The notes below the pieces were generated by a model that saw nothing but the letters and a program-made list of their open reading frames with translations, was not told the origin of the DNA and searched no databases. From an uncultured beta proteobacterium (GTDB lineage: Bacteria; Pseudomonadota; Gammaproteobacteria; Burkholderiales; Burkholderiaceae_C), in NCBI GenBank assembly GCA_903894475.1, contig CAITQH010000363.1, positions 1 through 43,839 on the forward strand: 43,839 bases of DNA, given 5' to 3'. Positions 9,541 through 18,768 of this stretch are shown piece after piece. The translations under genes and the position numbers were made by a program. Each line of letters opens with the position of its first letter. Positions within the stretch are counted from its first letter, which is position 1.

Positions 9541-11160
9541 TTAGCGGTTAAAGGAGCCGCGGGAGCCCCCGGGTCCGCGCGAACCGTTGCCACCGCCTCC
9601 AAAACCACCTGTCCCACCGCCAGAGCGGCCAGTTGATCCGGCATAGCCAGCTCCGCTGCGATTGCCGCCGCCAAAGCCGCCACCGCGGCGGGCGCCTCGT
9701 TCGGCCATCATATCGACGCTGGTTCGCATTGGGTCTGGTTGACTCTGAGTGGAACGGGAAGGTGACTGGTTGCCAAGCGGGTTATGGCTGCGTTGGGGAG
9801 CATTGCGTTGCCCACCCGCGTTGCTGCTGGTGCTTCGTCTGTTGCCGCTGTTGCCACCTCGTTCACCCTGCGTTGACTTGCCCTCGCGCACTCTTTGCAT
9901 CATCTCGGTGCGGGCTGCCCTGCCGGCAGCTTGCATGACGTCGCGGCTCGGAGGTTTGCCCGCACCGCCCCAAATGGTTTGGCGACCCATCGCAATGGGT
10001 TCGGCCTTTTCCCCTGGCTCTGGCATGAAACCTTCCACAATTTCAACCGGAATGGCTTGTTTGGTGAAGCGCTCGATGGCCTGCATGAAACCTTCTTCGT
10101 CCAGACAAACAAGATTGACGGCCTGGCCGTCTGCGCCGGCACGACCGGTGCGGCCAATGCGGTGGACATAGTCTTCGCTGACGTTGGGTATTTCGTAGTT
10201 CACGACGTGTGGCAGATCATCGATGTCGATGCCACGAGCCGCAATGTCAGTTGCCACCAGCGCGCGAATCTCGCCGCTCTTGAAACCAGCTAGTGCCTGG
10301 GTGCGCGCCGCCTGACTTTTGTTACCGTGCAAGGCCATCGCATTGATGCCATTCTTGACCAGAAATTCGGCGACGTTGTTGGCGCCAAACTTGGTTCGCG
10401 TGAACACGAGAACCTGACTCCAATTGTGCTGCTGGATGATGTGCGCCAACAGTGCTTTCTTTTTGCCACGTCCGACTGGGTGAATGATTTGCGTGATGCG
10501 TTGGACGGTTGTGTTGCCAGGAGTCACCTGAATGCTCAACGGGCTCTTCAGCAGGGTTGCGGCCAAATCCCGGATTTCTTCACTGAAAGTGGCTGAAAAA
10601 AGCAAACTTTGCTTGTCGCGGGGTACCACCGCTAACACTTTCTTGACGTCATGGATGAATCCCATATCCAGCATGCGGTCGGCTTCGTCAAGCACCAGAA
10701 TCTGGACTTGAGTCAGGTCCAGTACGCCTTGTTGCAACAGGTCCAGCAGACGACCCGGGGTCGCCACCAAGATATCGACACCCTTCTTGACCCGGCTGAT
10801 CTGGGGGTTCATGCCGACACCGCCGAACACCACCGTTGAAGTCAGATCCAGATATTTGCCGTAGGTTTGCACAGACTCTTCCACCTGCGCTGCAAGTTCG
10901 CGTGTCGGAGTCAGGACCAAGGCACGAATCCCTGTGCCGCCAAACTTGTTCTTTGGCGCCTCGCCGGCGCTGAGTTTGTGCAGCATGGGCAGTACGAAAG
11001 CGGCGGTCTTGCCGGTTCCAGTCTGCGCACCTCCGAGCAGGTCGTGGCCGGCCAGCACGGCGGGAATGGCCTGCGCCTGAATGGCAGTGGGGGTTTCGTA
11101 GCCTTGCTCTAGCACGGCCTTGACAATGGCCGGAGCCAGATTGAGTTCTTCAAAGTTCAT
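9541..11160 (-). CDS. rhlE: DEAD-box ATP-dependent RNA helicase, RhlE type
   Basis: Cytoplasmic RNA helicase of ribosome assembly and RNA turnover. The 539 residues contain every core motif: Q motif (FEELNLAP to [11 protein letters not shown], 3-33), motif I AQTGTGKT (45-52), PTRELA (85-90), TPGRLLD (134-140), DEAD (158-161), SAT (189-191), then DIAARGIDI and [10 protein letters not shown] in the second RecA lobe. From about residue 430 the tail is disordered, rich in Arg, Gly, Ser and Asn, and ends in Gly-rich RGG/FGGG segments typical of RhlE-type tails that bind RNA or drive clustering. The ATG at 11160 gives a canonical N-terminus. The gene symbol is assigned by domain and tail type. Its upstream region is rich in inverted repeats. 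Confidence 0.9.
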   Translation of the reverse strand: MNFEELNLAPAIVKAVLEQGYETPTAIQAQAIPAVLAGHDLLGGAQTGTGKTAAFVLPMLHKLSAGEAPKNKFGGTGIRALVLTPTRELAAQVEESVQTYGKYLDLTSTVVFGGVGMNPQISRVKKGVDILVATPGRLLDLLQQGVLDLTQVQILVLDEADRMLDMGFIHDVKKVLAVVPRDKQSLLFSATFSEEIRDLAATLLKSPLSIQVTPGNTTVQRITQIIHPVGRGKKKALLAHIIQQHNWSQVLVFTRTKFGANNVAEFLVKNGINAMALHGNKSQAARTQALAGFKSGEIRALVATDIAARGIDIDDLPHVVNYEIPNVSEDYVHRIGRTGRAGADGQAVNLVCLDEEGFMQAIERFTKQAIPVEIVEGFMPEPGEKAEPIAMGRQTIWGGAGKPPSRDVMQAAGRAARTEMMQRVREGKSTQGERGGNSGNRRSTSSNAGGQRNAPQRSHNPLGNQSPSRSTQSQPDPMRTSVDMMAERGARRGGGFGGGNRSGAGYAGSTGRSGGGTGGFGGGGNGSRGPGGSRGSFNR

Positions 11161-11473
11161 AGTTTGGCGCCAATCCTGGGCGCTATGGCATCGGCCTGTC
11201 TCAGCGCTAGCAGCGCCGAGTCAGTCAAAGGCAGATGGGATACAAAGGTGGAACAGTTGCGCTAGGCACTGTTCCCAGCAAGGTGCTGGTATTGCGGGCA
11301 ACTGAAGCTCCGCAATGGAGTGTATTGTCGCACGGTCCGGGAAATCATGCTTGAAGTCTGCGAGTGTGCCGGATAAGGGGTGCTGCCTGGCACTTGGCAG
11401 GCGTCATAATTGCGCGCATGGCTCGCGGTGTTCCATTTCTGTGATTAGGGACGGCGCCAAGCAGGCGCAAAGG
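11161..11473. other. Divergent intergenic region with nested inverted repeats (rhlE leader side)
   Basis: No convincing gene lies in these 313 bases. I see GCGCT-AGC-AGCGC (11203-11215), CCAGCA-AGG-TGCTGG (11275-11289), and outer arms CAGTTGC (11254-11260) and GCAACTG (11298-11304) that enclose the second hairpin. All lie 40-145 bases upstream of rhlE on the minus strand and could fold in its 5' leader. A -10-like TACACT sits further upstream on the minus strand (near 11320). The right part, before the plus-strand gene at 11474, shows no clear promoter. Confidence 0.45.
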
Positions 11474-11881
11474 ATGGGCGTGTTCATGCGACAGGGTTCT
11501 GTTTTCTACCGATTGATTCACCTTGCATCACCGAAGGCCTGGTTGGGGATTGCTGTGTTGTCGCTGCTGATGGCCGCTGGTTCAGCTTGGGTGTTGGTGT
11601 CACACAGCGGTCAGAATCCGAAAGATGGCTTGTACTCGCTCTATGACACTGTCGCCCGCTTTGTGCATGACACGATTCGCCTGACTTTCAAGACGGACAG
11701 GAAGCCGGTAGCGGTGTTTGTGGCGCCGCTAGGAATATTGAATCAGAAAGCCACGTTTAACTGGGTTCAAGGCTACCTTGACTTCAGACCCCGGTTTGAG
11801 GAATTGGCAGCAGAACCAATAGCTCCTGTTCGTTTGCTTGACGCTGATTGGAAGCCTGTTTTCTCGGATCAGTCTAGGTAA
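11474..11881 (+). CDS. Small membrane protein of unknown function, paired with deacetylase
   Basis: I do not recognise this family. From ATG 11474 it is 135 residues (ATG 11486 gives 131). It has a short basic N-terminus, one membrane segment (roughly 20-43, KAWLGIAVLSLLMAAGSAWV), and about 90 residues probably outside the membrane, with a Trp/Phe/Tyr-containing stretch FNWVQGYLDFRPRFEELAAE. An open frame continues upstream to 11315 but that part looks non-coding. The stop is only 14 bases before the start of the large exported deacetylase at 11896, so the two almost certainly form one transcript. A role in assembling or anchoring the deacetylase is inferred only from pairing and topology. 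Confidence 0.65.
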   Translation: MGVFMRQGSVFYRLIHLASPKAWLGIAVLSLLMAAGSAWVLVSHSGQNPKDGLYSLYDTVARFVHDTIRLTFKTDRKPVAVFVAPLGILNQKATFNWVQGYLDFRPRFEELAAEPIAPVRLLDADWKPVFSDQSR

Positions 11882-11895
11882 AAGGATCTTCAAGC

Positions 11896-13701
11896 ATGGT
11901 GGTAAATTTTCTACAGCGACTTGCTTTGAGTCGGAATTTTTGGCGGATCATCTCGAGTGTTCTGCTGTGCCTGACGAACTGGGTTCATGCAGAGAGCGCC
12001 GCTACACCCGTGGCGCTGGAGTCCGTCTATTTGTATTCCAGTCCCATCACATCTGCCTTCTTTGGCGCCAATGGCGCGAGTTATGACAGCTTGAAGCAGC
12101 GTTGGCGCGAATATTTTCGACCTTATGGAAAAGCATTCCATGAAATTTCCAGAGCCAATTTGATAGCCGGACTCAAGCCGGGCGTTCTGGTATTGGGGTC
12201 GGCTGCGCTGCTGGATGAGCAGGAGCGAAAGGCGATCACACTTTTTGCTGACTCAGGCGGCAGTATTTTGGTGACGTGGGGTACCGGTGTGCGCGATGGT
12301 CGAGGGCAATGGGCTGGCTACGGTTTCATTGAAGGCCTGCTACAAATGAAGGTGAACGGCAAGGTAATGTCGGATGACAACACCGAAAGGACGACTCGAT
12401 TCCTGAACCCGTTCGGAGATGGTCCCATGACGTGGGGAGTGCCCGCAGGACAGCGTATTTTCCTGGGTGAGGTGGCTGAGACACCGATACGTGTGGAATC
12501 TCCTAACCTGGCGGCACGCTATTTCAGTTGGGAACGTTACCCGGCGCCAAAAGATAGCAATGGAGCGATTGCCTATCTTGAGAAAAAAGATTCACGGCGA
12601 GTCTACTTTGGATTTTCGGAGTCCAGTTGGGAATACGACGAACGAATCGAGATACCCAATTTGATCGATTCGGTCATGGCTTGGCTTAAGCATGAGACCA
12701 GTATCTACAAGGGGGCCTGGCCGAACGGCAATTCGTCCGCGCAACTGGTGGAGATGGACTCAGAAGACAAGTATTCGAATGCGTTTGACTTTTCCCGCGA
12801 CCTTACTTCGAATAATCTGCGTGGTACCTTCTATTCCTTGACGAGTGTTGCCAGGCAGCACAGACCGGCTGTTGAGAAATTGTCGGAACAGCATGAGATT
12901 GGGTACCACGGAGAAGTTCACGTTGGTTTCAAGGGCAAGACCGTCGATGCTCAGAACAAGCGTTTGAACGTCATGGTGACAGAGATGCGCGACACCGTGG
13001 GCACCCGAGCGCTGGCGGCCGTCACGGGTTTTCGAGCGCCGACCGAGTCTTGGGACTCGAATACGGAAAAGATCCTGCGTAAATTGGGAGTCCGCTACAA
13101 CGTGACCGGACCCTCAGCGTCGGAAGGGAGGCTCCCATTTTTTTCAGAGTCGGAGCCCGGACTCAACACGGAAGACGTGATGGTTGGGTTGCCACGCACC
13201 CAGATGGATGACTTGAACTATCTGGGTCTGAGGTTGAATGCCGCCAAGGCCGAAGAACTGATTCTGCTGGATTTTGACTATTTTCGCGAAGCGGGGGCTT
13301 TAGGGGTTTTGTCCGTTCACTCGCAAAATTACGAAGTCGGAGAATTGATGACCAAAATCACGCCCCCTTACCTTAAGCGCTTGCAGCAATATCGTGATGG
13401 CATCTGGACCGCTTCTGGCCACGAAATAGCCGACTGGTGGCGGAGCCGTGATCGCGTGGTTTACAGACCAGTCAAAGGCGGCGACAGGAGTCTTGTCTTT
13501 GATGTACGTGCCCCCGGTAACGTGAAGGGCGTCACATTTTTTGTCGCGCACCCCGTAATGGATATCCTTCCGAAGTCAATCAAGGCAATCGAGGGAAACT
13601 TGCCGATTCCCGAACTCAAACGTGTTGATGCCTACCGTTCGGTTCTGATTTTTCGTCAAGAACTCAAAGTAGGACGCTATGCCTATAGTCTCGAGTACTA
13701 G
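11896..13701 (+). CDS. Exported two-domain protein with CE4/NodB-type polysaccharide deacetylase
   Basis: Predicted periplasmic or secreted enzyme of 601 residues. An N-terminal signal (about 1-32, ending WVHAES) is followed by an alpha/beta domain (about 40-265) containing KPGVLVLGSAALLDEQERK and GGSILVTWGTG, resembling a class-I-amidotransferase-like fold without an obvious catalytic Cys. The second domain (about 283-520) carries carbohydrate-esterase-4 motifs in order: MDSED (287-291, altered 'TFDD'), GTFYSL (310-315), the metal-binding pair H-GEV-H (His338 and His342), the R-A-P motif at 380-382 followed by TESW, and LSVHSQ (His475). About 80 beta-type residues close the protein. This suggests N-deacetylation of an amino-sugar polymer; the substrate is unknown. 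AAAGGA at 11881-11886 supports the ATG. No glycosyltransferase or export genes lie nearby, which is unusual for a polysaccharide-modifying enzyme. Confidence 0.82.
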   Translation: MVVNFLQRLALSRNFWRIISSVLLCLTNWVHAESAATPVALESVYLYSSPITSAFFGANGASYDSLKQRWREYFRPYGKAFHEISRANLIAGLKPGVLVLGSAALLDEQERKAITLFADSGGSILVTWGTGVRDGRGQWAGYGFIEGLLQMKVNGKVMSDDNTERTTRFLNPFGDGPMTWGVPAGQRIFLGEVAETPIRVESPNLAARYFSWERYPAPKDSNGAIAYLEKKDSRRVYFGFSESSWEYDERIEIPNLIDSVMAWLKHETSIYKGAWPNGNSSAQLVEMDSEDKYSNAFDFSRDLTSNNLRGTFYSLTSVARQHRPAVEKLSEQHEIGYHGEVHVGFKGKTVDAQNKRLNVMVTEMRDTVGTRALAAVTGFRAPTESWDSNTEKILRKLGVRYNVTGPSASEGRLPFFSESEPGLNTEDVMVGLPRTQMDDLNYLGLRLNAAKAEELILLDFDYFREAGALGVLSVHSQNYEVGELMTKITPPYLKRLQQYRDGIWTASGHEIADWWRSRDRVVYRPVKGGDRSLVFDVRAPGNVKGVTFFVAHPVMDILPKSIKAIEGNLPIPELKRVDAYRSVLIFRQELKVGRYAYSLEY

Positions 13702-13872
13702 CGCTTGGTCGCGGGCTGGCCTTCCTACGTGAAAAATGGGAGTTGAATTGTAAGATTTCAGGTCAGTCTTGTAGACATTGGAAACAATCTGTTAACAAGC
13801 TGTTCAGGAGCGATTTCAACTGAGAGAATGACGCCGACGATCATGAACTTGTAAGCGTTTGGAAGGCGTTTG

Positions 13873-15213
13873 ATGAATAGATTCGAGTTTCGCCGGATCG
13901 GCGTTACCAGTGAACAGAACAGTTCTCGCCCAAGCTTGCATGACTGCATCGAAGCAGTCTTGCCGCTGGCAGATATTCTGATGCGCGACGTGCTTGACGG
14001 TCTTGCCACGGCGGCGAGCAGGACCACATTCAACAGCGCGTTTTCCCGTCCGGTTGCCCTGAGTCAGGCAGTAACGGATTTGCTATGTTGCGAAACTTCC
14101 TTGGTGATCGAGACCTTTGTTGTGCAACTGAAACTCTGCGTCTATGGCAGCAGTTCAAGAGACATGTCAATCAGACCCATGGCGAGTTTTGCCGACCTGG
14201 AACTGCTCAGCAACGAGCAGATGGATGCCAGCATCGAGTTTGCGCTGGCATTGCAGGAAGTGTCCCGTGGCGTTGAAGATGTGCTGCCCGCACTTGATGC
14301 CTTGGTCAGCAGCGTTTCCGGATGGACAACGGTTCAGCCGTCTCTGAATCCGCTGAAGGTCGAAGCTTTTGTTCAGGCTCTGGTCGTGTGTTTGAAGCAG
14401 TTTGTGCCGGACCCGGACATCCGCGCTGCTTTGCTCATCCCCACAGCAGGTCTGTTAGGCGTCAAACTGCAACAGTTCTATCTTGAAATCTGCGACTGGT
14501 TGCGTTCGTATGGCGTGGAGCCGTCCTGGCCGGTGGGAAACTCGCTGAGTGGTGAAAGTTCGGCGGCTGGAAGAGGAGGCAACAGTTCTGTAGGTCGGAC
14601 AGTAATCACGTTTGATCGACTGCGAAGGTTGCTAGCCGGTGGGGCGCAGAGTGGCTTCGGCGGCAGTGGACAGGACTTCCTGCCCACCGTTCCATTCTCT
14701 TATGTGGCGCTGCAAGAATTGAAATTGATCAAACCGATGATGCGAAGATTGCGGCAACGGGAAAACCAGTTGGACGAGCTTGCAGTCACGCGCGAAGAAC
14801 CGGAACAGGAGATGTTGGCGGAACAGGCAAGACTCAGGCAATTGAGCAGACAGTTGGGGGAGGAAGTGGTTCGCCTGATGTTGGACAAGCTTGCTCAGGA
14901 CGAGCGATTGTTGCCCAGGGTGCGCGGTCTTGCAGCCGAACTGGAACCTGCGCTGTTGGCAATAGCTGGGTCAGACCCGCGCTTTTTCACTGATCATCAA
15001 CATCCGGCCCGCCAGGTTCTGGACTGGCTTGTTATCCGGGCTCGGTGCTTCGAGTCTGACGATGACCCAGAGTTGGAGGGATTTCTGCGATCTGTCGTAA
15101 GTGCCCTTCATGTCTTGAAAAGACCGCAAACTGATGCGGCACGTTTTTCAGCGGTCCTGCGTAAACTTCAGGACAGGCTCCCCGCCGAATCTACAGCTCT
15201 TGCCTCGCCTTGA
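13873..15213 (+). CDS. DUF1631-like protein of unknown function, short form
   Basis: Cytoplasmic protein of 446 residues, no signal or membrane segment. Several stretches resemble the DUF1631 family: SNEQMDASIEFALALQEV, the LVSSVSGW and LNPLKVEAFVQAL region, and near the C-terminus FTDHQHPARQVLDWL. From memory, typical DUF1631 proteins are about 700-800 residues, so this is a short form. It lacks much of the usual central part and the C-terminal extension. There is a charged helical, possibly coiled-coil segment (about 290-330). GGAAGG at 13861-13866 places the start at ATG 13873 rather than the TTG just before it. No internal stop or frameshift is seen. The 171-bp upstream gap suggests its own promoter. 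Function is unknown. Confidence 0.7.
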   Translation: MNRFEFRRIGVTSEQNSSRPSLHDCIEAVLPLADILMRDVLDGLATAASRTTFNSAFSRPVALSQAVTDLLCCETSLVIETFVVQLKLCVYGSSSRDMSIRPMASFADLELLSNEQMDASIEFALALQEVSRGVEDVLPALDALVSSVSGWTTVQPSLNPLKVEAFVQALVVCLKQFVPDPDIRAALLIPTAGLLGVKLQQFYLEICDWLRSYGVEPSWPVGNSLSGESSAAGRGGNSSVGRTVITFDRLRRLLAGGAQSGFGGSGQDFLPTVPFSYVALQELKLIKPMMRRLRQRENQLDELAVTREEPEQEMLAEQARLRQLSRQLGEEVVRLMLDKLAQDERLLPRVRGLAAELEPALLAIAGSDPRFFTDHQHPARQVLDWLVIRARCFESDDDPELEGFLRSVVSALHVLKRPQTDAARFSAVLRKLQDRLPAESTALASP

Positions 15214-15296
15214 CACAAACGCACTGCCCAAAAGGCTGTGCCGAGGCGATGGGTCGATAATGCTGGTTTTACATTCAGCGACTCCCCGCAAATTCA

Positions 15297-16958
15297 ATGG
15301 CTCAATACGTATTTTCCATGAATCGCCTCGGCAAGATCATTCCGCCGAAGCGCTTCATTCTCAAAGATATCTCACTTAGCTTCTTTCCTGGCGCCAAGAT
15401 TGGCGTGTTGGGAACCAATGGTTCGGGGAAGTCGACGCTGCTCAAGATCATGGCTGGTGTCGACAAGGAGTTTGAAGGCGAAGCGATTCCGATGGCTGGC
15501 CTCAATATCGGCTACCTGCCTCAGGAACCGCAGTTGGACCCGGCGCAGACCGTGCGTGAAAGCGTGGAAGCGGGTATGGGCGATCTGCTGGCAGCAAAGA
15601 ACCGCTTGGAAGAGATTTATGCGGCGTACGGTGAGGAAGACGCTGATTTTGATGCCTTGGCTGATGAGCAGGCCAAGATGGAAGCCATCATAGGCAGTGC
15701 TGGAGCCGATTCCGAGCATCAACTTGAAATTGCGGCTGACGCGCTGCGCCTGCCACCCTGGGACGTCACGATTGGTGTGCTCTCAGGAGGCGAAAAACGG
15801 CGCGTTGCCTTGTGCCGATTGCTGTTGTCCAAACCCGATATGCTTTTGCTGGACGAGCCGACCAATCACCTGGACGCCGAATCGGTCGACTGGCTTGAGC
15901 AGTTCTTGTTGCGTTACCCTGGCACAGTGGTGGCGATCACCCATGATCGCTATTTTCTTGACAATGCTGCTGAGTGGATTCTGGAACTGGATCGTGGCGC
16001 GGGAATGCCCTACAAGGGCAATTACAGTGCCTGGCTGGAGCAGAAGCAGGAGCGCCTGGCGCAGGAGCAAAAGGGCGAAGAGTCACGGGCCAAGGCGCTC
16101 AAGAAGGAACTCGAATGGTCGCGCCAGAACCCGAAGGCGCGACAGGCCAAGAGCAAGGCCAGACTGGCCCGGTTTGAGGAACTGTCCGACTTTGAGTATC
16201 AAAAGCGCAATGAGACCAATGAGATTTTCATTCCGGTCGCTGAACGCCTGGGCAACGAGGTGATTGAATTCGTTAATGTCAGCAAGTCTTTTGGGGACAG
16301 GCTGTTGATCGACAACCTGAGTTTCAAAGTCCCGGCTGGTGCCATTGTCGGCATCATCGGGCCCAATGGCGCCGGCAAGTCAACTCTGTTCCGGATGATC
16401 GCCGGTCAGCAAAAGCCTGACAGTGGCGAGGTCAAGGTTGGCTCTACCGTAAAGATGGCGTTTGTCGATCAGAACCGTGACAGTCTTGCAAACGAAAAGA
16501 CAGTCTGGGAAGATGTGTCGGATGGTCTTGACATTCTCAATGTCGGCAAGTTCCAGATGGCCAGTCGCGCCTATTGCGGGCGTTTCAATTTCAACGGGGC
16601 TGATCAGCAAAAGCGTGTTGGTACCCTTTCAGGCGGCGAGCGTGGCCGACTACATCTTGCCAAAACGCTGATCGCAGGAGGTAACGTGCTGATGCTTGAC
16701 GAGCCGTCGAACGATCTGGACGTGGAAACCCTTCGTGCGCTGGAAGACGCCTTGCTTGAATTTGCCGGTTCCATCATGGTGATCAGTCATGACCGCTGGT
16801 TCCTGGACCGCATTGCAACCCATATCCTGGCCTGCGAGGGCGACAGTCAATGGACCTTTTTTGACGGTAATTACCAGGAATACGAAGCGGACAAGCGCAA
16901 ACGACTGGGCGAAGAAGGAGCCAAACCCAAGCGTATGAGGTTCAAGGCGCTGAAGTAG
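15297..16958 (+). CDS. ettA: Energy-dependent translational throttle protein EttA (ABC-F)
   Basis: Soluble ABC-F ATPase that in E. coli binds the ribosomal E site and gates entry of the 70S ribosome into elongation according to the ATP/ADP ratio. The 553 residues match the 555 of E. coli. Both nucleotide-binding domains are complete: Walker A GTNGSGKST and GPNGAGKST, signatures LSGGEKRR and LSGGERGR, Walker B LLLDEPTNHLD and LMLDEPSNDLD, with His switches in ITHDRYF and ISHDRWF. Between them is the basic P-site tRNA interaction linker (around WSRQNPKARQAKSKARLARF). The opening AQYVFSMNRLGK is characteristic of EttA rather than other ABC-F proteins. The last 17 bases overlap the 3' end of the convergent peptidase gene. 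Confidence 0.95.
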   Translation: MAQYVFSMNRLGKIIPPKRFILKDISLSFFPGAKIGVLGTNGSGKSTLLKIMAGVDKEFEGEAIPMAGLNIGYLPQEPQLDPAQTVRESVEAGMGDLLAAKNRLEEIYAAYGEEDADFDALADEQAKMEAIIGSAGADSEHQLEIAADALRLPPWDVTIGVLSGGEKRRVALCRLLLSKPDMLLLDEPTNHLDAESVDWLEQFLLRYPGTVVAITHDRYFLDNAAEWILELDRGAGMPYKGNYSAWLEQKQERLAQEQKGEESRAKALKKELEWSRQNPKARQAKSKARLARFEELSDFEYQKRNETNEIFIPVAERLGNEVIEFVNVSKSFGDRLLIDNLSFKVPAGAIVGIIGPNGAGKSTLFRMIAGQQKPDSGEVKVGSTVKMAFVDQNRDSLANEKTVWEDVSDGLDILNVGKFQMASRAYCGRFNFNGADQQKRVGTLSGGERGRLHLAKTLIAGGNVLMLDEPSNDLDVETLRALEDALLEFAGSIMVISHDRWFLDRIATHILACEGDSQWTFFDGNYQEYEADKRKRLGEEGAKPKRMRFKALK

Positions 16959-17958
16959 ACACCAGCGTCAGATCTGAAGCCGATGGCCAGTGCATACCAT
17001 CGCAAGTGAGACTGCTTGCTGCCATGATGGCGCGCACGACGGCCATGGCCGTGACTTCCGCGGCCAGGGTGCTGAGCAATATCATGTCTGCTGACTTGCC
17101 GGCTTTGCCGGTTCCGAGTGCAAACAAAGTATCGCCATCGGACATCGTGTGGATCGGGTTGATGCTGCGGGCCAGTCCATCATGCGCCGCAAGTGCCAGA
17201 CGGTGTGCCTGAGCCTTCGTCAATACCGCGTCGGTTGCAACAACACCGATGGTCGTGTTGGTGCCGGCCATGACGGACTTTGGTGATTCACCAGCAATCA
17301 GGGCAGTGCGGCTATCGACCATATTGGCGCCATCAGCGGTCCTGGCACCGGCCAGTAACTGTCCGCTGGCGGGGTTGATGACGTCGCCCAAGGCATTGCA
17401 TGCAATGATGGCCCCCACGGTAATACCGTCCACCGTGATAGCTGCGCTGCCGATACCGCCTTTCATGGCGCGTTTCAGGCCGAAGATTTTGCCTACCAGT
17501 GCGCCGGCGCCCGCGCCGAAGTTTCCCTCCAGCGGCGGTGCGCGACTCGCTGCAACGCAGGCCGCGTAGCCGGCCCGGGCATCAGGCCGGATCCTGGCGT
17601 CGCCTACAGGCAAATCAAACAGGACGGCTGCCGGGACGATCGGTACGAGGCCGAACCCGACTGGCAGGCCAATCTGGTTCTCCTCCAGCCAGTGCATGAC
17701 GCCACTGGCCGCATCCAGCCCCCAAGCGCTTCCGCCGGCCAGCAGGATGGCGTGCATACGGTCTACCAGGTTGGAAGGGTGCAGCAGGTCTGTCTCGCGC
17801 GTGCCGGGCGCTGCCCCACGCACATCAACGCCAGCCACAGAGCCGTCTGGCGTGATGATCACGGTACAGCCAGTCGGGCGACGCGCGTCAGTGAAATGAC
17901 CCACCGTCAGGCCAGCCACGTCAGTGATGGATCCTGCAGGACTGCTGATCGTCCTCAT
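16942..17958 (-). CDS. P1-family (S58, DmpA/NylC-like) self-processing peptidase/amidohydrolase
   Basis: Ntn-type hydrolase of the S58 family, which includes L-aminopeptidase D-Ala-esterase DmpA, beta-aminopeptidases and nylon oligomer hydrolase NylC. Visible signatures are ITDVAGLTVGHFTD at the N-terminus, GGSAWGLDAASGV, FGAGAGALVGK, KGGIGSA and TNTTIGVVATDA. In NylC the precursor is cut between Asn and Thr in an equivalent 'NTT'. Here that bond is Asn-Thr at residues 234-235 counted from ATG 17958, which would create the catalytic N-terminal Thr. A TTG at 17976 overlaps the upstream aapP stop (TTGA) and would add six residues. Position directly after aapJQMP suggests hydrolysis of small peptides or amino-acid amides whose products the transporter imports; this is inference. 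Substrate unknown. Confidence 0.88.
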   Translation of the reverse strand: MRTISSPAGSITDVAGLTVGHFTDARRPTGCTVIITPDGSVAGVDVRGAAPGTRETDLLHPSNLVDRMHAILLAGGSAWGLDAASGVMHWLEENQIGLPVGFGLVPIVPAAVLFDLPVGDARIRPDARAGYAACVAASRAPPLEGNFGAGAGALVGKIFGLKRAMKGGIGSAAITVDGITVGAIIACNALGDVINPASGQLLAGARTADGANMVDSRTALIAGESPKSVMAGTNTTIGVVATDAVLTKAQAHRLALAAHDGLARSINPIHTMSDGDTLFALGTGKAGKSADMILLSTLAAEVTAMAVVRAIMAASSLTCDGMHWPSASDLTLVSTSAP

Positions 17959-17972
17959 GTCTGGAACTTGTC

Positions 17973-18716
17973 TCAATGGCCCAGAATCTTGGACAAAAAG
18001 TCCTTGCTGCGGTCGTTCTGCGGGTTATTGAAAAAATCGTTTGGATTGTTCTGCTCGACGATCTGACCCTGGTCCATAAAGATCACACGGTCTGCCACAG
18101 CCTTGGCGAATCCCATTTCATGAGTGACGCAAAGCATGGTGATGCCCTGACTCGCCATTTCAACCATCACGTCGAGCACTTCCTTGATCATTTCTGGATC
18201 CAGCGCCGAAGTGGGCTCATCAAACAGCATGATCTTGGGTGTCAAACAAAGCGCCCGTGCGATGGCCACACGCTGTTGCTGCCCGCCAGAGAGTTGCAGC
18301 GGGTATTTTCCGGCCTGTTCGGCGATGCGCACTCGTTGCAACTGGATCATCGCCTTTTCCTCGGCGTCCCTTTTCGGCATCTTGCCGACCCACATTGGTG
18401 ACAAGGTCAAGTTTTCAAGAACCGTCAGGTGCGGAAACAGATTGAATTGCTGAAAGACCATGCCGACTTTTTTTCGGATGTCATCAATTACCTTGACATC
18501 GTCGGTCACTTCGGCGCCGTCGACAAAAAGACGGCCCTCCTGATGTTCCTCAAGTCGGTTGATACAGCGGATCAGCGTCGATTTTCCGGAGCCTGACGGG
18601 CCGCAAATGACGATGCGTTCACCTTGGGCCACGCTCAGATCGATGTCTCGCAAGACATGGAAATTGTTGCCGTACCACTTGTTCAGTTTTTCGAATTTGA
18701 TAATAGGTTCTGACAT
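17973..18716 (-). CDS. aapP: General L-amino acid ABC transporter, ATP-binding protein
   Basis: Cytoplasmic ATPase of the AapJQMP importer. The 247 residues carry Walker [10 protein letters not shown], the Q loop [17 protein letters not shown], signature LSGGQQQR, Walker [15 protein letters not shown] and the switch His in CVTHEMGFA, all in the polar-amino-acid (GlnQ/AapP) subfamily. The start is ATG 18716 ([16 protein letters not shown]); an open frame extends 29 codons upstream into aapM but that part is not family-like. It is the last transporter gene of the cluster, 52 bases after aapM, and touches the start of the peptidase gene. Confidence 0.93.
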   Translation of the reverse strand: MSEPIIKFEKLNKWYGNNFHVLRDIDLSVAQGERIVICGPSGSGKSTLIRCINRLEEHQEGRLFVDGAEVTDDVKVIDDIRKKVGMVFQQFNLFPHLTVLENLTLSPMWVGKMPKRDAEEKAMIQLQRVRIAEQAGKYPLQLSGGQQQRVAIARALCLTPKIMLFDEPTSALDPEMIKEVLDVMVEMASQGITMLCVTHEMGFAKAVADRVIFMDQGQIVEQNNPNDFFNNPQNDRSKDFLSKILGH

Positions 18717-18768
18717 GATGAATGCTTGAATTAGGCCTCTCTGATTCGATTCACTTATAAATCGGGCT

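Noticed and set aside
9541-9700. Gly-rich repetitive DNA at the end of rhlE
   Set aside because: It is the codon pattern of the RGG/FGGG tail, not a DNA repeat array or CRISPR.
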